Assembly (NCBI GenBank): GCA_035352895.1
Contig: DAOPYN010000009.1
Location: 1-64,000, forward strand
Source: UBA5070 sp035352895
GTDB taxonomy: Bacteria > Fibrobacterota > Fibrobacteria > UBA5070
Direction: 5' to 3'
DNA: 64,000 nt
The notes below the pieces were generated by a model. The model was not told where the DNA came from and did not search any database. It saw nothing but the letters and a program-made list of their open reading frames with translations. This document shows, piece by piece, positions 9,190 through 17,783 of this stretch (positions are counted from its first letter, which is position 1; each line of letters starts with the position of its first letter). The position numbers and the translations under genes are program-made.

Positions 9190-10809
9190 ATGGTTCGTCC
9201 AAGCGATCTGGCCGCAAGGTCCTTTCCCGTCTTTCTTGGCGGATTCCTGGCCCTGGCCGCCTCCGCGCATGCCGTGGCCACCGGGCCCGTGTTCGGTTCC
9301 CACATGGTGCTCCAGCGCGGGGCGCCCATCCCGGTGTTCGGGACGGGAACCAACGGGGAGAACGTCACGGTGACCCTGGGGACGCAGTCCAAGAACACCA
9401 CCGTGGCCAACGGCGCCTGGAAGGTGAACCTGGACGCCATGACCGCGGGCGGCCCCTACACCATGACCATCAAGGGGGCCACCACCCTCACCTACACGGA
9501 CGTGATGGTGGGCGAGGTCTGGCACTGCGCGGGGCAATCCAACATGGATACCCGCATGGGCTACTCGGAGTACCCCGACCTCGCCGATTCCATCAAGGTG
9601 GCCAACTACCCCAAGCTCCGCTACATCACCACCCGCCAGCCCAACCAGACCATCCAGTGGCAGCAGGTGACGCCCACCACGGTGGGATCCATGACCGCCG
9701 CAGGGTATTTCTTCGGGCGCGACCTCCTGGACCACCTGGATGGTGTGGCGGTGGGCATCGTGAACACCTCCGTGGGCGGTACCGTCATCAAGACGTGGCT
9801 GGACCCCGCCACGGTGGCGGCCACTGCCGACTTGTCGGGCGACACCGAGGCGGGAGGCATGTACAAGACCTGGATCGAGCCGGTCGAAGGATTCGGGATC
9901 CGGGGCTCGGTCTATCTGCAAGGAGAGAACGACGCGTCGTCGTCGGCCTTGACCCCGGCTTACAATCGACGCCTGGAGGCGCTGATCAAGGGGTGGCGCA
10001 AAGCCTGGAACATGCCGGCCATGCCGTTCATCGTCGTCGGCATGTGCCACAAAGGCGCGCTCCAGACCGCGGCAGGAGAAGCCAGCAACCAGGCCTCGGT
10101 GCGGGAGGCGCAACGGCAGGTGACCGACACCATGCCCCACAGCCTTCTTTCCGTGGCGATCGACCTGGGCTCCACCACCACCTGGCACTATCCACAGAAA
10201 CCCCAACTCGGCGCGCGGCTGGGAGCCTTGGCGCGCGGCTGGCTGTACGAGCAGACCGGATTCGTCCACCTGTCGCCCAAACCGACCGACTGCTACTTCC
10301 GAGGCTCCACGGTCGTGATCCCGTGGGACGCCCGCGGAGGCAAGCTTTCGGTCTCCAGCGGCACAGCTCCCACCGGGTTCGCGGTGGCGGGATCGGACGA
10401 CAAATGGTCCTGGGCCACCGCCTCGCTCAAAGGCGACACGGTGTTCCTGACCACTTCGATTTCCAAACCCACCCAAGTCCGGTACGCCTGGGCGAACAAT
10501 CCCGTCATGAATCTGGTCGGAAGCCAGGGGCTGCCCGCCACGCCGTTCCAGTGCGCGATCTCGGCGGTGTCGGGAACGGGGGCACCCCAGCCGGATCCGG
10601 TCGGGGGCGCGAGGCTTCGGCGCGAGTCGGGGATCCTGGTGGGGACATCCGAGGAAGACGGAATCTGGACCCTGTCCGATCCCGCGGGGAGGACCTTCGC
10701 CGTGCATCGGGGGCGGAGCGTCTCGTGGGAGCCGACGGTCCGCGGAGTCCACGCATGGCGGTTCGAAGGAAGACTCTGGCGGATGTCCGGGAAGGTGGTG
10801 GTGCCATGA
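9190..10809 (+). CDS. Secreted sialate O-acetylesterase-like carbohydrate esterase
   Basis: 539 residues with a signal peptide (RSFPVFLGGFLALAASAHA). The SGNH/GDSL-like serine esterase motif GQSNM lies near residue 117 in the family context GEVWHCAGQSN, and YLQGENDA corresponds to the conserved W/Y-QGE-N segment. The C-terminal catalytic His would be in TTTWHYPQK. The last 65 residues form a separate beta-rich domain also seen, in divergent form, at the ends of other secreted enzymes here. With the following CE12 and PL11 genes it probably removes acetyl groups from pectin. An upstream in-frame ATG at 9109 would precede the signal peptide and is less likely. Confidence 0.85.
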   Translation: MVRPSDLAARSFPVFLGGFLALAASAHAVATGPVFGSHMVLQRGAPIPVFGTGTNGENVTVTLGTQSKNTTVANGAWKVNLDAMTAGGPYTMTIKGATTLTYTDVMVGEVWHCAGQSNMDTRMGYSEYPDLADSIKVANYPKLRYITTRQPNQTIQWQQVTPTTVGSMTAAGYFFGRDLLDHLDGVAVGIVNTSVGGTVIKTWLDPATVAATADLSGDTEAGGMYKTWIEPVEGFGIRGSVYLQGENDASSSALTPAYNRRLEALIKGWRKAWNMPAMPFIVVGMCHKGALQTAAGEASNQASVREAQRQVTDTMPHSLLSVAIDLGSTTTWHYPQKPQLGARLGALARGWLYEQTGFVHLSPKPTDCYFRGSTVVIPWDARGGKLSVSSGTAPTGFAVAGSDDKWSWATASLKGDTVFLTTSISKPTQVRYAWANNPVMNLVGSQGLPATPFQCAISAVSGTGAPQPDPVGGARLRRESGILVGTSEEDGIWTLSDPAGRTFAVHRGRSVSWEPTVRGVHAWRFEGRLWRMSGKVVVP

Positions 10810-12029
10810 AGCGTTCGACCGGTGCATGGGTGGCTTTGGCGGGGGCCTGCCTGGCCGCCGCCGTGTGGGCGGCCACCGCCTCCACCCGGCGGATCGTGAT
10901 CATCGGCGACTCCACCGTCTGCAACTACGCGGCCAGCAAGTACCCTCAGACCGGATGGGGACAAGTCCTGTCGCTGTACTTCAAGTCGGGATCCGTCACG
11001 GTGGTCAACGACGCCATCGGGGGGCGCAGTTCGCGCTCGTTCATCGAGGGCGGGCGGTGGGCCACCACGCTGGCCTCCCTGCAGCCCGGCGACATCCTGA
11101 TGGTCCAGTTCGGGCACAACGACCGCGACTTCAGCAAGGAAGAGCGCTACACCGACACCACCGACTACAAGAAGTACCTGGGGCAGTACGCCCGGGAGGC
11201 CCGCGCCAAGGGAGCCCACCCCGTGTTCGTGACCCCCATGAACATGAACACCTGGACGGGAACCGCCGTGCGCGAGGTGTTCACCGAAGGGGCAAACAAC
11301 TACCGGGCCGCCATGATCCACGCGGCCGCCGACAACAAGGTGCCGGTGCTGGATCTGGAGAAGAAGTCCAAGCTCCTGATGGACACCCTGGGCCAGGCCT
11401 ACCTCACCAAGTTCCACTTCCTGGGGCTGGACGCCGGCGAGTATCCCAACTTCCCCGACGGCGTCTCCGACGGCACCCACTTCCAGGAGCTGGGCGCCCT
11501 CGAGAACGCCCGCATGGTGGTGGAGGAGATCTCCTGCCAGCCCGACGATTCCATCCTCAAGCTCCTGGCTCCGCTGGTGGCCCCCTTGCGCACGGTGACC
11601 GTCGAGGCCAATCTCAAGGATGCCGGAACCCTCACCCGCACGCGGCGCTACCCCAAAGGAGCCACCGTGACCCTCAAGGTGAAGCCCGCCTCCGGCAAGG
11701 TGTTCCAGGGTTGGGCGGACGAGAGCGGCAAGGTGGTGTCCACGGCACAGCGATACACCTTCGTGCAAGACACCCTGGAAAAGACCTTCACGGCGAAGTT
11801 CCAAGGGGGATCGAGCGTGGTGGTACCCGCTGCGCACCCGCTTCCGCTGCGCCTGGATGGACGGAAATTGATCGGACTTCCCGGGTCCGCCGCCAGGGTG
11901 GTGGACGCCTCGGGCCGCGTGGTCCTCGTCTCGCCGGGAGGTCCGGAACTGGACCTTTCCGGCCTCGGTGCGGGAGCCTACTGGGTGGAGCTTCCCGCCG
12001 GGCCCGCTCGGGGTCTGATCCTGGAATGA
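10806..12029 (+). CDS. Rhamnogalacturonan acetylesterase, CE12 type, with InlB-like repeat
   Basis: 407 residues. Signal peptide ending near AAAVWA. Catalytic blocks of the GDSL/SGNH fold are all visible: IIGDST (Ser), AIGGRSSRSF (Gly), QFGHND (Asn) and DGTHF (Asp and His), which fits rhamnogalacturonan acetylesterases. After the esterase comes a bacterial repeat of the InlB/Flg_new type (RYPKGATVTLKVKPASGKVFQGW) and then a C-terminal beta domain containing DASGRVV and GLGAGAYWVEL. The ATG overlaps the preceding stop (ATGA), so it is in one operon with the other esterase. Confidence 0.88.
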   Translation: MKRSTGAWVALAGACLAAAVWAATASTRRIVIIGDSTVCNYAASKYPQTGWGQVLSLYFKSGSVTVVNDAIGGRSSRSFIEGGRWATTLASLQPGDILMVQFGHNDRDFSKEERYTDTTDYKKYLGQYAREARAKGAHPVFVTPMNMNTWTGTAVREVFTEGANNYRAAMIHAAADNKVPVLDLEKKSKLLMDTLGQAYLTKFHFLGLDAGEYPNFPDGVSDGTHFQELGALENARMVVEEISCQPDDSILKLLAPLVAPLRTVTVEANLKDAGTLTRTRRYPKGATVTLKVKPASGKVFQGWADESGKVVSTAQRYTFVQDTLEKTFTAKFQGGSSVVVPAAHPLPLRLDGRKLIGLPGSAARVVDASGRVVLVSPGGPELDLSGLGAGAYWVELPAGPARGLILE

Positions 12030-13117
12030 ATCCGGACGTTCGACAGCGGGGGAAAAGGTTGTCGTGCGGTTGCCTGGCGCTTTGCGTTCTGGCTTCCTGC
12101 GGGATGGATCCCCACGTGATCGAATCCGCCGATTCCCCGGAAGCGACGCAGCCCACGGGATCGGCCAGGGATGTGTCGGTCCGGGCGGTTCTGCCGGACG
12201 GCGCGATGGGCTCCGGTGCGCGCGTGGAGGTCTGGCCCCTCGATTCCCTGGTGGCGGCTCCTTCCCGGCGTGCGACCACCGACGCGCGCGGAGAAGCGAC
12301 GCTCCGGGTGGGGCCGGGGCGCTGGTCGGTGGTGGTCCGGCGCGGGGAGCGCTCGTTCCAGCGCGAGATCCGCGAAGGGGATTCCATCGTGGACACCCTG
12401 AGACCCCTCGGCAGCCTTGTGGGGATCCTTCCCGCGGCGGCAGGCAAGACCGTCTCCATCGCGGCGGTGGGCGTGCGCGCGACCTGCGAACCCAGTGGAT
12501 TCTTCCGCCTGGACTCGCTTCCTTCCGGTGCACTTCCCCTCGCGCTTCGGCTTCCGTCCGGCGCGCGTGCGCAGGTTCCCATCGGTGCGGGGCGGCCCAC
12601 CCTGATGCTCGGTTCCACCGATGGTCGCGACTCCGTCTTCCCCGGCCTCCCCGTCGATTCCCTGGTACCCTGGCTCGACCAGTCGCCGCCGATACGTCTG
12701 CCTAGGCGCGCTCTGGGGTTTTCCGGAGACTTCGCGTTGGCGGTGCGGTTCCGTCGCGTGGACACGCGGACCCCGATCCAGGTCTTCAACTGGACGGATG
12801 GGGCCATGCAGGGCCTGAAGGTGGCCTGGCGAGGTGCCGACACCTTGTTCCTGACGGTGGACGGGCGGACCCTGGTGGGCATCGGGATGCCCTTGGACAC
12901 GGGTTCCCGCCAGGTGGGGATCGCCTGGGAGGGAGGAACTTTCCGGTTGGTGGTCGATGCCCGGCCGATGCTTTCGTTCTCGTACTCCACCGCCCAGGCG
13001 CGGGGCGAGTGGAGCACGCCGATGATCGGGATCCAGGGAATGGAGCGACTGGATTGGATCGCCTTCCAGCGGGATTCCATCACCACCGACTGGCTGGAAC
13101 GGCTTTCCGGGATGTGA
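12026..13117 (+). CDS. Lipoprotein, pectin-locus associated
   Basis: 363 residues. The signal ends in a lipobox (CVLASCG). An early beta-sandwich segment (DARGEATLRVGPGRWSVVVRRG) resembles a carboxypeptidase-regulatory or transthyretin-like domain; a second short copy is FFRLDSLPSGALPLALRL. The C-terminal half (FSGDFALAVRFRRVD, IGIQGMERLDWIAFQRD) reads as a LamG-like jelly roll, so it could bind polysaccharide at the surface. It resembles in layout the lipoprotein at 6563-8203. The start overlaps the CE12 stop (ATGA). Function is inferred from the neighbours only. Confidence 0.72.
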   Translation: MNPDVRQRGKRLSCGCLALCVLASCGMDPHVIESADSPEATQPTGSARDVSVRAVLPDGAMGSGARVEVWPLDSLVAAPSRRATTDARGEATLRVGPGRWSVVVRRGERSFQREIREGDSIVDTLRPLGSLVGILPAAAGKTVSIAAVGVRATCEPSGFFRLDSLPSGALPLALRLPSGARAQVPIGAGRPTLMLGSTDGRDSVFPGLPVDSLVPWLDQSPPIRLPRRALGFSGDFALAVRFRRVDTRTPIQVFNWTDGAMQGLKVAWRGADTLFLTVDGRTLVGIGMPLDTGSRQVGIAWEGGTFRLVVDARPMLSFSYSTAQARGEWSTPMIGIQGMERLDWIAFQRDSITTDWLERLSGM

Positions 13118-13231
13118 CCCTTGTCCCCTCCGGTGGAAGGAAGCGTTGAACAGTCTTCAACGAAACCCGATGCGATCCACCACCGCGATCGCGTTCGAGG
13201 ATGGATCTTTGGTGTCCGGAGGGCTCCAATC

Positions 13232-15364
13232 GTGAAACGCTCGTTCGTCGTGCCAGCATCCCTTCTGCTCGCCCTCGCCTGTGGAGGCCAGGCGGCCACA
13301 CGGGACATGGAAAACCTCGATCGCGGGGTGGTGGCCGTGAAGACCGCCTCCGGAGTGTTCGTGGGATGGCGGGTGCTGGGCACCGATCCTGCGAACCTGG
13401 CGTTCAACGTGTACCGCGGCGCCACCAAGGTCAACGCTTCGCCGATCACCGGAGCCACCAATCTGGTGGACGAAGCGGGCACGGCCTCGTCCATCTACTC
13501 GGTGCGCCCGGTGCAGGACGGAGTGGAACAGACGGTTGGAGGGGAGGCGGCGGTCTGGGCCAGCCAGACACTGAAGATCGCCTTGGACCGGCCCGCGGGC
13601 GGCACCCTGGAAGGATCCGCCTACACGTATTCGCCCAGCGACATCGCCGTGGGCGACTTGGACGGCGATGGCAGGTGGGATCTGGTGGTGAAGTGGGATC
13701 CATCCAACGCCAAGGACAATTCCCAGGCGGGAATGACCGGGAATGTGTTCCTGGACGCCTACACCCTCCAGGGCAGGAAGCTCTGGCGCATCGATCTGGG
13801 CGTGAACATCCGCGCGGGGGCGCACTACACCCAGATGCTCGTGGGCGACTACGACTCCGACGGCAAGGCCGAGGTCGCCTGCAAGACCGCTCCCGGGACG
13901 CGGGACGCCTCGAACGCATTCCTTTCCAAGGGGCCCGCCGCTTCCGACGACGACTCGAAGGACTACCGCAATTCCGCCGGGAGGGTCAACGCGGGTCCGG
14001 AATACCTCACGATCTTCGAGGGTGCCACCGGCAAGGAGATGGCGACCGTCGTCTACGTTCCCCGTCGGCATCCGACCGCCCCCGACAATCCGACCGCCGC
14101 CCAGCTCAAGGCGATCTGGGGAGACGACTACGGAGGGCGCTTCGATCGCTTCCTGGCCACCAACGCCTACCTGGACGGAAAGAAGCCGAGCATGGTCTTC
14201 CAGGATGGCTATTACACCCGGATGGCCCTGGCGGCATGGGATTGGGATGGCAAGACCCTCGCCCAGCGCTGGTTGTTCGACACCTACAACGGGGACACCA
14301 AGCTGCGAGGCCAGGGCAACCACAATCTGTCCGCAGGGGACATCGATGGCGACGGTCTCGACGAGATCGTGCAAGGCGCGAGCGCGATCGACCACGACGG
14401 CAAGTCCATGTACTCCACCGGATTGGGGCACGGCGATGCCATGCACCTTTCCGACCTCGATCCGGACAACCCCGGATTGGAGGTCTGGGAAGTCCACGAG
14501 GACACCGCCATGGCCTACGGACACGAGCTCCACGACGCGAGGACGGGGAAGATCCTCTGGGGGCAGAACTACGCTTCCGACAACGGACGCGGGATGGCCG
14601 CCGACATCGATGCCGCCTCGCCCGGCCAGGAGATGTGGTCGGCGGCCGGTGCCGGGATCTACTCCAGCAAGGGAAAGCAGCTGTCCACCGCCAAGCCCAG
14701 CATCAACTTCCGCGTCTACTGGGACGGGGACCTCCAGGACGAACTCCTGGACGGGAACAAGCTGGACAAGTGGAATGGGAACGGAACGACGCGCCTGATC
14801 ACCCTCGAAGGAACCTCCTGCAACGGAACCAAGGCCACTCCCAACTTCAGCGGCGATCTGCTGGGCGACTGGCGCGAGGAAGTGATCCTGCACGACGACG
14901 CGAACCTGTACTTGACCACCACCACCGTGCCCACCACCCATCGGCTGTACACCCTGGCCCACGACCCGGTCTATCGCTTGGCCATGTCCTGGCAGAACGG
15001 TGCCTACAACCAGCCCCCGCATCTGGGGTTCTGGCTCGGCGCCGGTGTGGACAAGGCTCCCAAACCCGACATCCGCCTGGTGGGAGCCGTTTCCGGGGTT
15101 GGCCACAGACCGGAGGTGGCGACCGGAAACGGTCGACTTTCCGTGGTGCGCTCGGGAACCCGCATGGTCGTGGACCTTCCCTGGAACGAGCCGACCGAGC
15201 TTCGGGTCCGGTCGCTGGAGGGGCGGGTGCTGGCGATCCGCGCGGTGGAGGGCGGAAGCCGGGTGGAATGGGATCTGGATGAGGTGGTCCGGAAGGGCGC
15301 CGTCCTGATCCAGGCGACATCTCGTTCCGGAGACCATCGGAGCGCCGTCCTGGCAGGCTTCTGA
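13232..15364 (+). CDS. Rhamnogalacturonan lyase, PL11 family
   Basis: 710 residues. Signal peptide VKRSFVVPASLLLALACGGQA, then the PL11 opening RDMENLDRGVVAV. Repeated Asp-rich calcium-binding strands typical of the eight-bladed propeller are visible: VGDLDGDGRWDLVVKW, VGDYDSDGKAEVACKTA, AGDIDGDGLDEIV. The motif region NIRAGAHYTQM and the end WQNGAYNQPPHLGFWLG are also characteristic. Known PL11 enzymes cleave the rhamnogalacturonan I backbone by beta-elimination. The GTG at 13232 has a good ribosome-binding site (GGAGGG) and fits the signal peptide. A C-terminal domain of about 80 residues follows the catalytic part. Confidence 0.9.
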   Translation: MKRSFVVPASLLLALACGGQAATRDMENLDRGVVAVKTASGVFVGWRVLGTDPANLAFNVYRGATKVNASPITGATNLVDEAGTASSIYSVRPVQDGVEQTVGGEAAVWASQTLKIALDRPAGGTLEGSAYTYSPSDIAVGDLDGDGRWDLVVKWDPSNAKDNSQAGMTGNVFLDAYTLQGRKLWRIDLGVNIRAGAHYTQMLVGDYDSDGKAEVACKTAPGTRDASNAFLSKGPAASDDDSKDYRNSAGRVNAGPEYLTIFEGATGKEMATVVYVPRRHPTAPDNPTAAQLKAIWGDDYGGRFDRFLATNAYLDGKKPSMVFQDGYYTRMALAAWDWDGKTLAQRWLFDTYNGDTKLRGQGNHNLSAGDIDGDGLDEIVQGASAIDHDGKSMYSTGLGHGDAMHLSDLDPDNPGLEVWEVHEDTAMAYGHELHDARTGKILWGQNYASDNGRGMAADIDAASPGQEMWSAAGAGIYSSKGKQLSTAKPSINFRVYWDGDLQDELLDGNKLDKWNGNGTTRLITLEGTSCNGTKATPNFSGDLLGDWREEVILHDDANLYLTTTTVPTTHRLYTLAHDPVYRLAMSWQNGAYNQPPHLGFWLGAGVDKAPKPDIRLVGAVSGVGHRPEVATGNGRLSVVRSGTRMVVDLPWNEPTELRVRSLEGRVLAIRAVEGGSRVEWDLDEVVRKGAVLIQATSRSGDHRSAVLAGF

Positions 15365-15434
15365 ACCATCCGCAAGCCCCTGGTTCGGGACCTGGGAATC
15401 CGGATCGGGGATGGCAGAGTGTATGATTTGAGCC

Positions 15435-16583
15435 ATGCTGAACCTCCCGCACGGTTCCGACGACACCTACTTCGCACCGGCTGGCCGAGCGCATCCCAGT
15501 CGACTGCAGGCGCAGGTGGCCGCCTGCCTGGAAAGCCCGCTGGCCAAGGCCATCCTGGATTCGCTCTCGGGCTACGTGGTGATCCTCAACAGCCAGCGCC
15601 AGGTCCTGGCGGCCAACGCGGAACTGGAGGACGCCCTTCTCCTGCGGCGCGCGGATTCTCCCACCGGACGCCGTTGGGGCGAGATCATGGGGTGCGTCCA
15701 CGCCAACGATGGTCCCGACCTGTGCGGCACCTCGAAGGCATGTTCCTGCTGCGGCGCCGCCCTGGCGATCCTGGCATCGAGCCTCCAGGACGGCAGGGCC
15801 CGCACGGAATGCCGCATGGCCATGCGCCGCGACGGAATCTGGGAGGGCCGGGAATTCCTGGTCACGGCCAGCATGGTGGACATGGGGGCGGGGCGCTTCC
15901 AGGTGGTGGTCTTCCAGGACGCGAGCGAACGCCTCCGCCGGGAAACGCTGGAGAAGATGTTCCTCCACGACCTGGCCAACACCGTGCTGGCCCTGGAAGG
16001 CTGGACGAGCGTCCTGGAGAAGGGGGTGGACGAGCACATCGTCGCCGGGAAGATCCTCTCCATATCCAAGCGTCTGTCGGATTTCGTCAACGACCACAGG
16101 CTTGTCCTGCGCGCGGAGAGCGGCGATCTGGACGTGTGCGCCAGGGAGACCGATCCGCGGGAGATCCTCGAATCCGTCGCGGGGATCCTCAGGTCGCATC
16201 CCGCGTGCCGCAACCGCATGGTGTTGGTGGACGCCCCCGAAGGCGGATCCGTGGCGGCGGATCCCTCGCTTCTTGTCCGCATCCTGCTGAACATGGGGCT
16301 CAACGCCCTGGAGGCGGTCGCTCCCGGTGTCGGAATCCGTCTTTCGTTCGCGATGGAGGATCGCACCCCCGTGTTTTCCGTATGGAATCCCGGGACCATA
16401 CCCGCCGACATCTCCCACCAGATCTTCCATCGTTCCTTCAGCACCAAGGCCAAATCCGGACGCGGACTGGGCAGCCACTCCATGAAGATCCTGGGGGAGA
16501 ACTACCTGAAGGGAAAGGTGGACTTCACCACCTCCCCCGACGAAGGCACCATCTTCCGGTTTTGGCTGCCGCCGGTCCCATGA
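15435..16583 (+). CDS. Sensor histidine kinase with cysteine-rich PAS-like domain
   Basis: 382 residues, no transmembrane segment, so probably cytoplasmic. Residues about 40-160 read as a PAS-like sensor with a conserved cysteine cluster (GPDLCGTSKACSCCGAALA), a feature of a kinase subgroup in anaerobes where it may bind metal or sense redox state. MFLHDLANTVLALEGW carries the phospho-acceptor His, LLNMGLNALEAV is the N box and SGRGLGSHSMKIL the G2 box. No response regulator gene is adjacent. The start has no strong ribosome-binding site, but the sequence before it (GTATGATTTGAGCC) allows no better choice. Confidence 0.83.
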   Translation: MLNLPHGSDDTYFAPAGRAHPSRLQAQVAACLESPLAKAILDSLSGYVVILNSQRQVLAANAELEDALLLRRADSPTGRRWGEIMGCVHANDGPDLCGTSKACSCCGAALAILASSLQDGRARTECRMAMRRDGIWEGREFLVTASMVDMGAGRFQVVVFQDASERLRRETLEKMFLHDLANTVLALEGWTSVLEKGVDEHIVAGKILSISKRLSDFVNDHRLVLRAESGDLDVCARETDPREILESVAGILRSHPACRNRMVLVDAPEGGSVAADPSLLVRILLNMGLNALEAVAPGVGIRLSFAMEDRTPVFSVWNPGTIPADISHQIFHRSFSTKAKSGRGLGSHSMKILGENYLKGKVDFTTSPDEGTIFRFWLPPVP

Positions 16584-16689
16584 GGAAGTCGCCCCCACGA
16601 AGGGGCGGCGGACCGATCCGGGAGATCCTGGCCGGTCGCGGGAGGTCCGTGCCGGGAAAATCCGCCAGCGATGCAATAATCCTCCCGGC

Positions 16690-17253
16690 ATGCCGTCTAC
16701 GGGGATGATGAGCCAGTTGTCCGAATTCTTCGCCGCCGAGCGCGCCAGACTGGCGGCGTTCGTCCGTCGTCGGCTGGACGACGCCGCGGAGATGGATGCG
16801 GAGGACCTGGTGCAGGATGTGTTCGCGGGTCTGTTCGAACGGGCCGACCCCCTTTCCGAGATCGGAAACCTTTCCGCATACGTCTATCGGAGCCTGAGAA
16901 ACCGGGTGATCGATCGGATCCGCTCGCGCAAACCCATGCAATCCCTGGAGACTCCCATGTCCGACGGACTGTCGTTGTCCGAAATCCTGCCGCATCCCGA
17001 TCTCGATCCGCTGGGGGAGCTGGAATCCATCGAACGCCAGGAAGCCTTCGCCGAGGCCTTCGATGCCCTGTCCGAACTGGATCGCCAGATCATCGAAGCC
17101 AACGAATTCGAGCGCATTCCCTTCGCCGAACTCTCCCGCGCCTGGAACATCCCCGTGGGCACGCTGCTCTCCCGCAAATCGCGGGCGATCAAGCAGCTGG
17201 CCCGGGCGATGGCCGAACGTTTCGAACCGCCAACCCTGGAGAACGCATCATGA
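16690..17253 (+). CDS. ECF RNA polymerase sigma factor
   Basis: 187 residues. Region 2 is visible as AEDLVQDVFAGLFER ... YVYRSLRNRVIDRIR and region 4 as ELDRQIIEANEFERIPFAELSRAWNIPVGTLLSRKSRAIKQLAR. The stop overlaps the ATG of a small membrane protein (ATGA), and the two are probably a regulatory pair, although the membrane protein does not look like a classical zinc-binding anti-sigma factor. In-frame ATGs at 16705 and 16708 are alternative starts. Confidence 0.88.
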   Translation: MPSTGMMSQLSEFFAAERARLAAFVRRRLDDAAEMDAEDLVQDVFAGLFERADPLSEIGNLSAYVYRSLRNRVIDRIRSRKPMQSLETPMSDGLSLSEILPHPDLDPLGELESIERQEAFAEAFDALSELDRQIIEANEFERIPFAELSRAWNIPVGTLLSRKSRAIKQLARAMAERFEPPTLENAS

Positions 17254-17726
17254 GAATCGTGGGATTCTTCTTCAAGATCCTTGCCGGTCTGGCCTTGGCC
17301 GCCCTGGTGGCCTTCCTCTTCGGCCTGGTGGTCCAGCACCTGTGGAACTGGCTCATGCCGGGCCTGTTCCGCCTCCCGACCATCGACTTCTGGCAGGCCT
17401 TCGGTCTGGTGTTCCTGTCGCGGCTCCTGTTCGGGAACGTCGGCGGGCACAGCCACCCTCGTCCCGGGAAATGGCGTGGAAAGGGATCCTGCCGCCGCGA
17501 CGAAGGTTGGGACGATTTCCGTTCCAGCGGTTTCTTCCGCAGATGGTCTCCCGGTGGCGACCCCAAGAACCTGGAGCACTTCGACGAGTGGTGGGAGGTC
17601 GCCGGCGAATCGTCCTTCGAAGGCTCCCGACTGGCCCGCTGCGGCGGGTGGGGCTGGTGGTCGTGGTGGAAGAAGGAGGGAAAGCCTTCCTACGACGCCT
17701 GGTTGGACGGCGGGAGGAAGGGGTGA
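17250..17726 (+). CDS. Small membrane protein coupled to ECF sigma factor
   Basis: 158 residues with two hydrophobic segments (FFKILAGLALAALVAFLFGLVV and IDFWQAFGLVFLSRLLFG), then a charged, tryptophan-rich cytoplasmic or periplasmic tail (HFDEWWEVAGE; CGGWGWWSWWKK). A similar two-gene unit of ECF sigma plus a short membrane protein with an 'LFRLPTIDFWQAFGLVFL' type segment occurs in other bacteria, but I cannot name the family. Because of the ATGA overlap it may act as a regulator of the sigma factor; this is inference. Confidence 0.75.
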   Translation: MRIVGFFFKILAGLALAALVAFLFGLVVQHLWNWLMPGLFRLPTIDFWQAFGLVFLSRLLFGNVGGHSHPRPGKWRGKGSCRRDEGWDDFRSSGFFRRWSPGGDPKNLEHFDEWWEVAGESSFEGSRLARCGGWGWWSWWKKEGKPSYDAWLDGGRKG

Positions 17727-17756
17727 ACAGAGCGACCGCTTCCTCCGCGTGAGCCG

Positions 17757-17778
17757 GCGTCCGGGAGGTTCCGGACGC
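17757..17778. terminator. Hairpin between convergent genes
   Basis: A perfect 8-bp inverted repeat (GCGTCCGG / CCGGACGC) with a six-base loop lies between the convergent ends at 17726 and 17784. There is no T-run on either side, so it may act as a bidirectional, weak or Rho-assisted terminator. Confidence 0.5.
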
Positions 17779-17783
17779 TTCGG

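Noticed and set aside
13157..15466. Long minus-strand frame opposite the PL11 gene
   Set aside because: Same cause: shadow of a highly biased gene; no signal, motif or ribosome-binding site.
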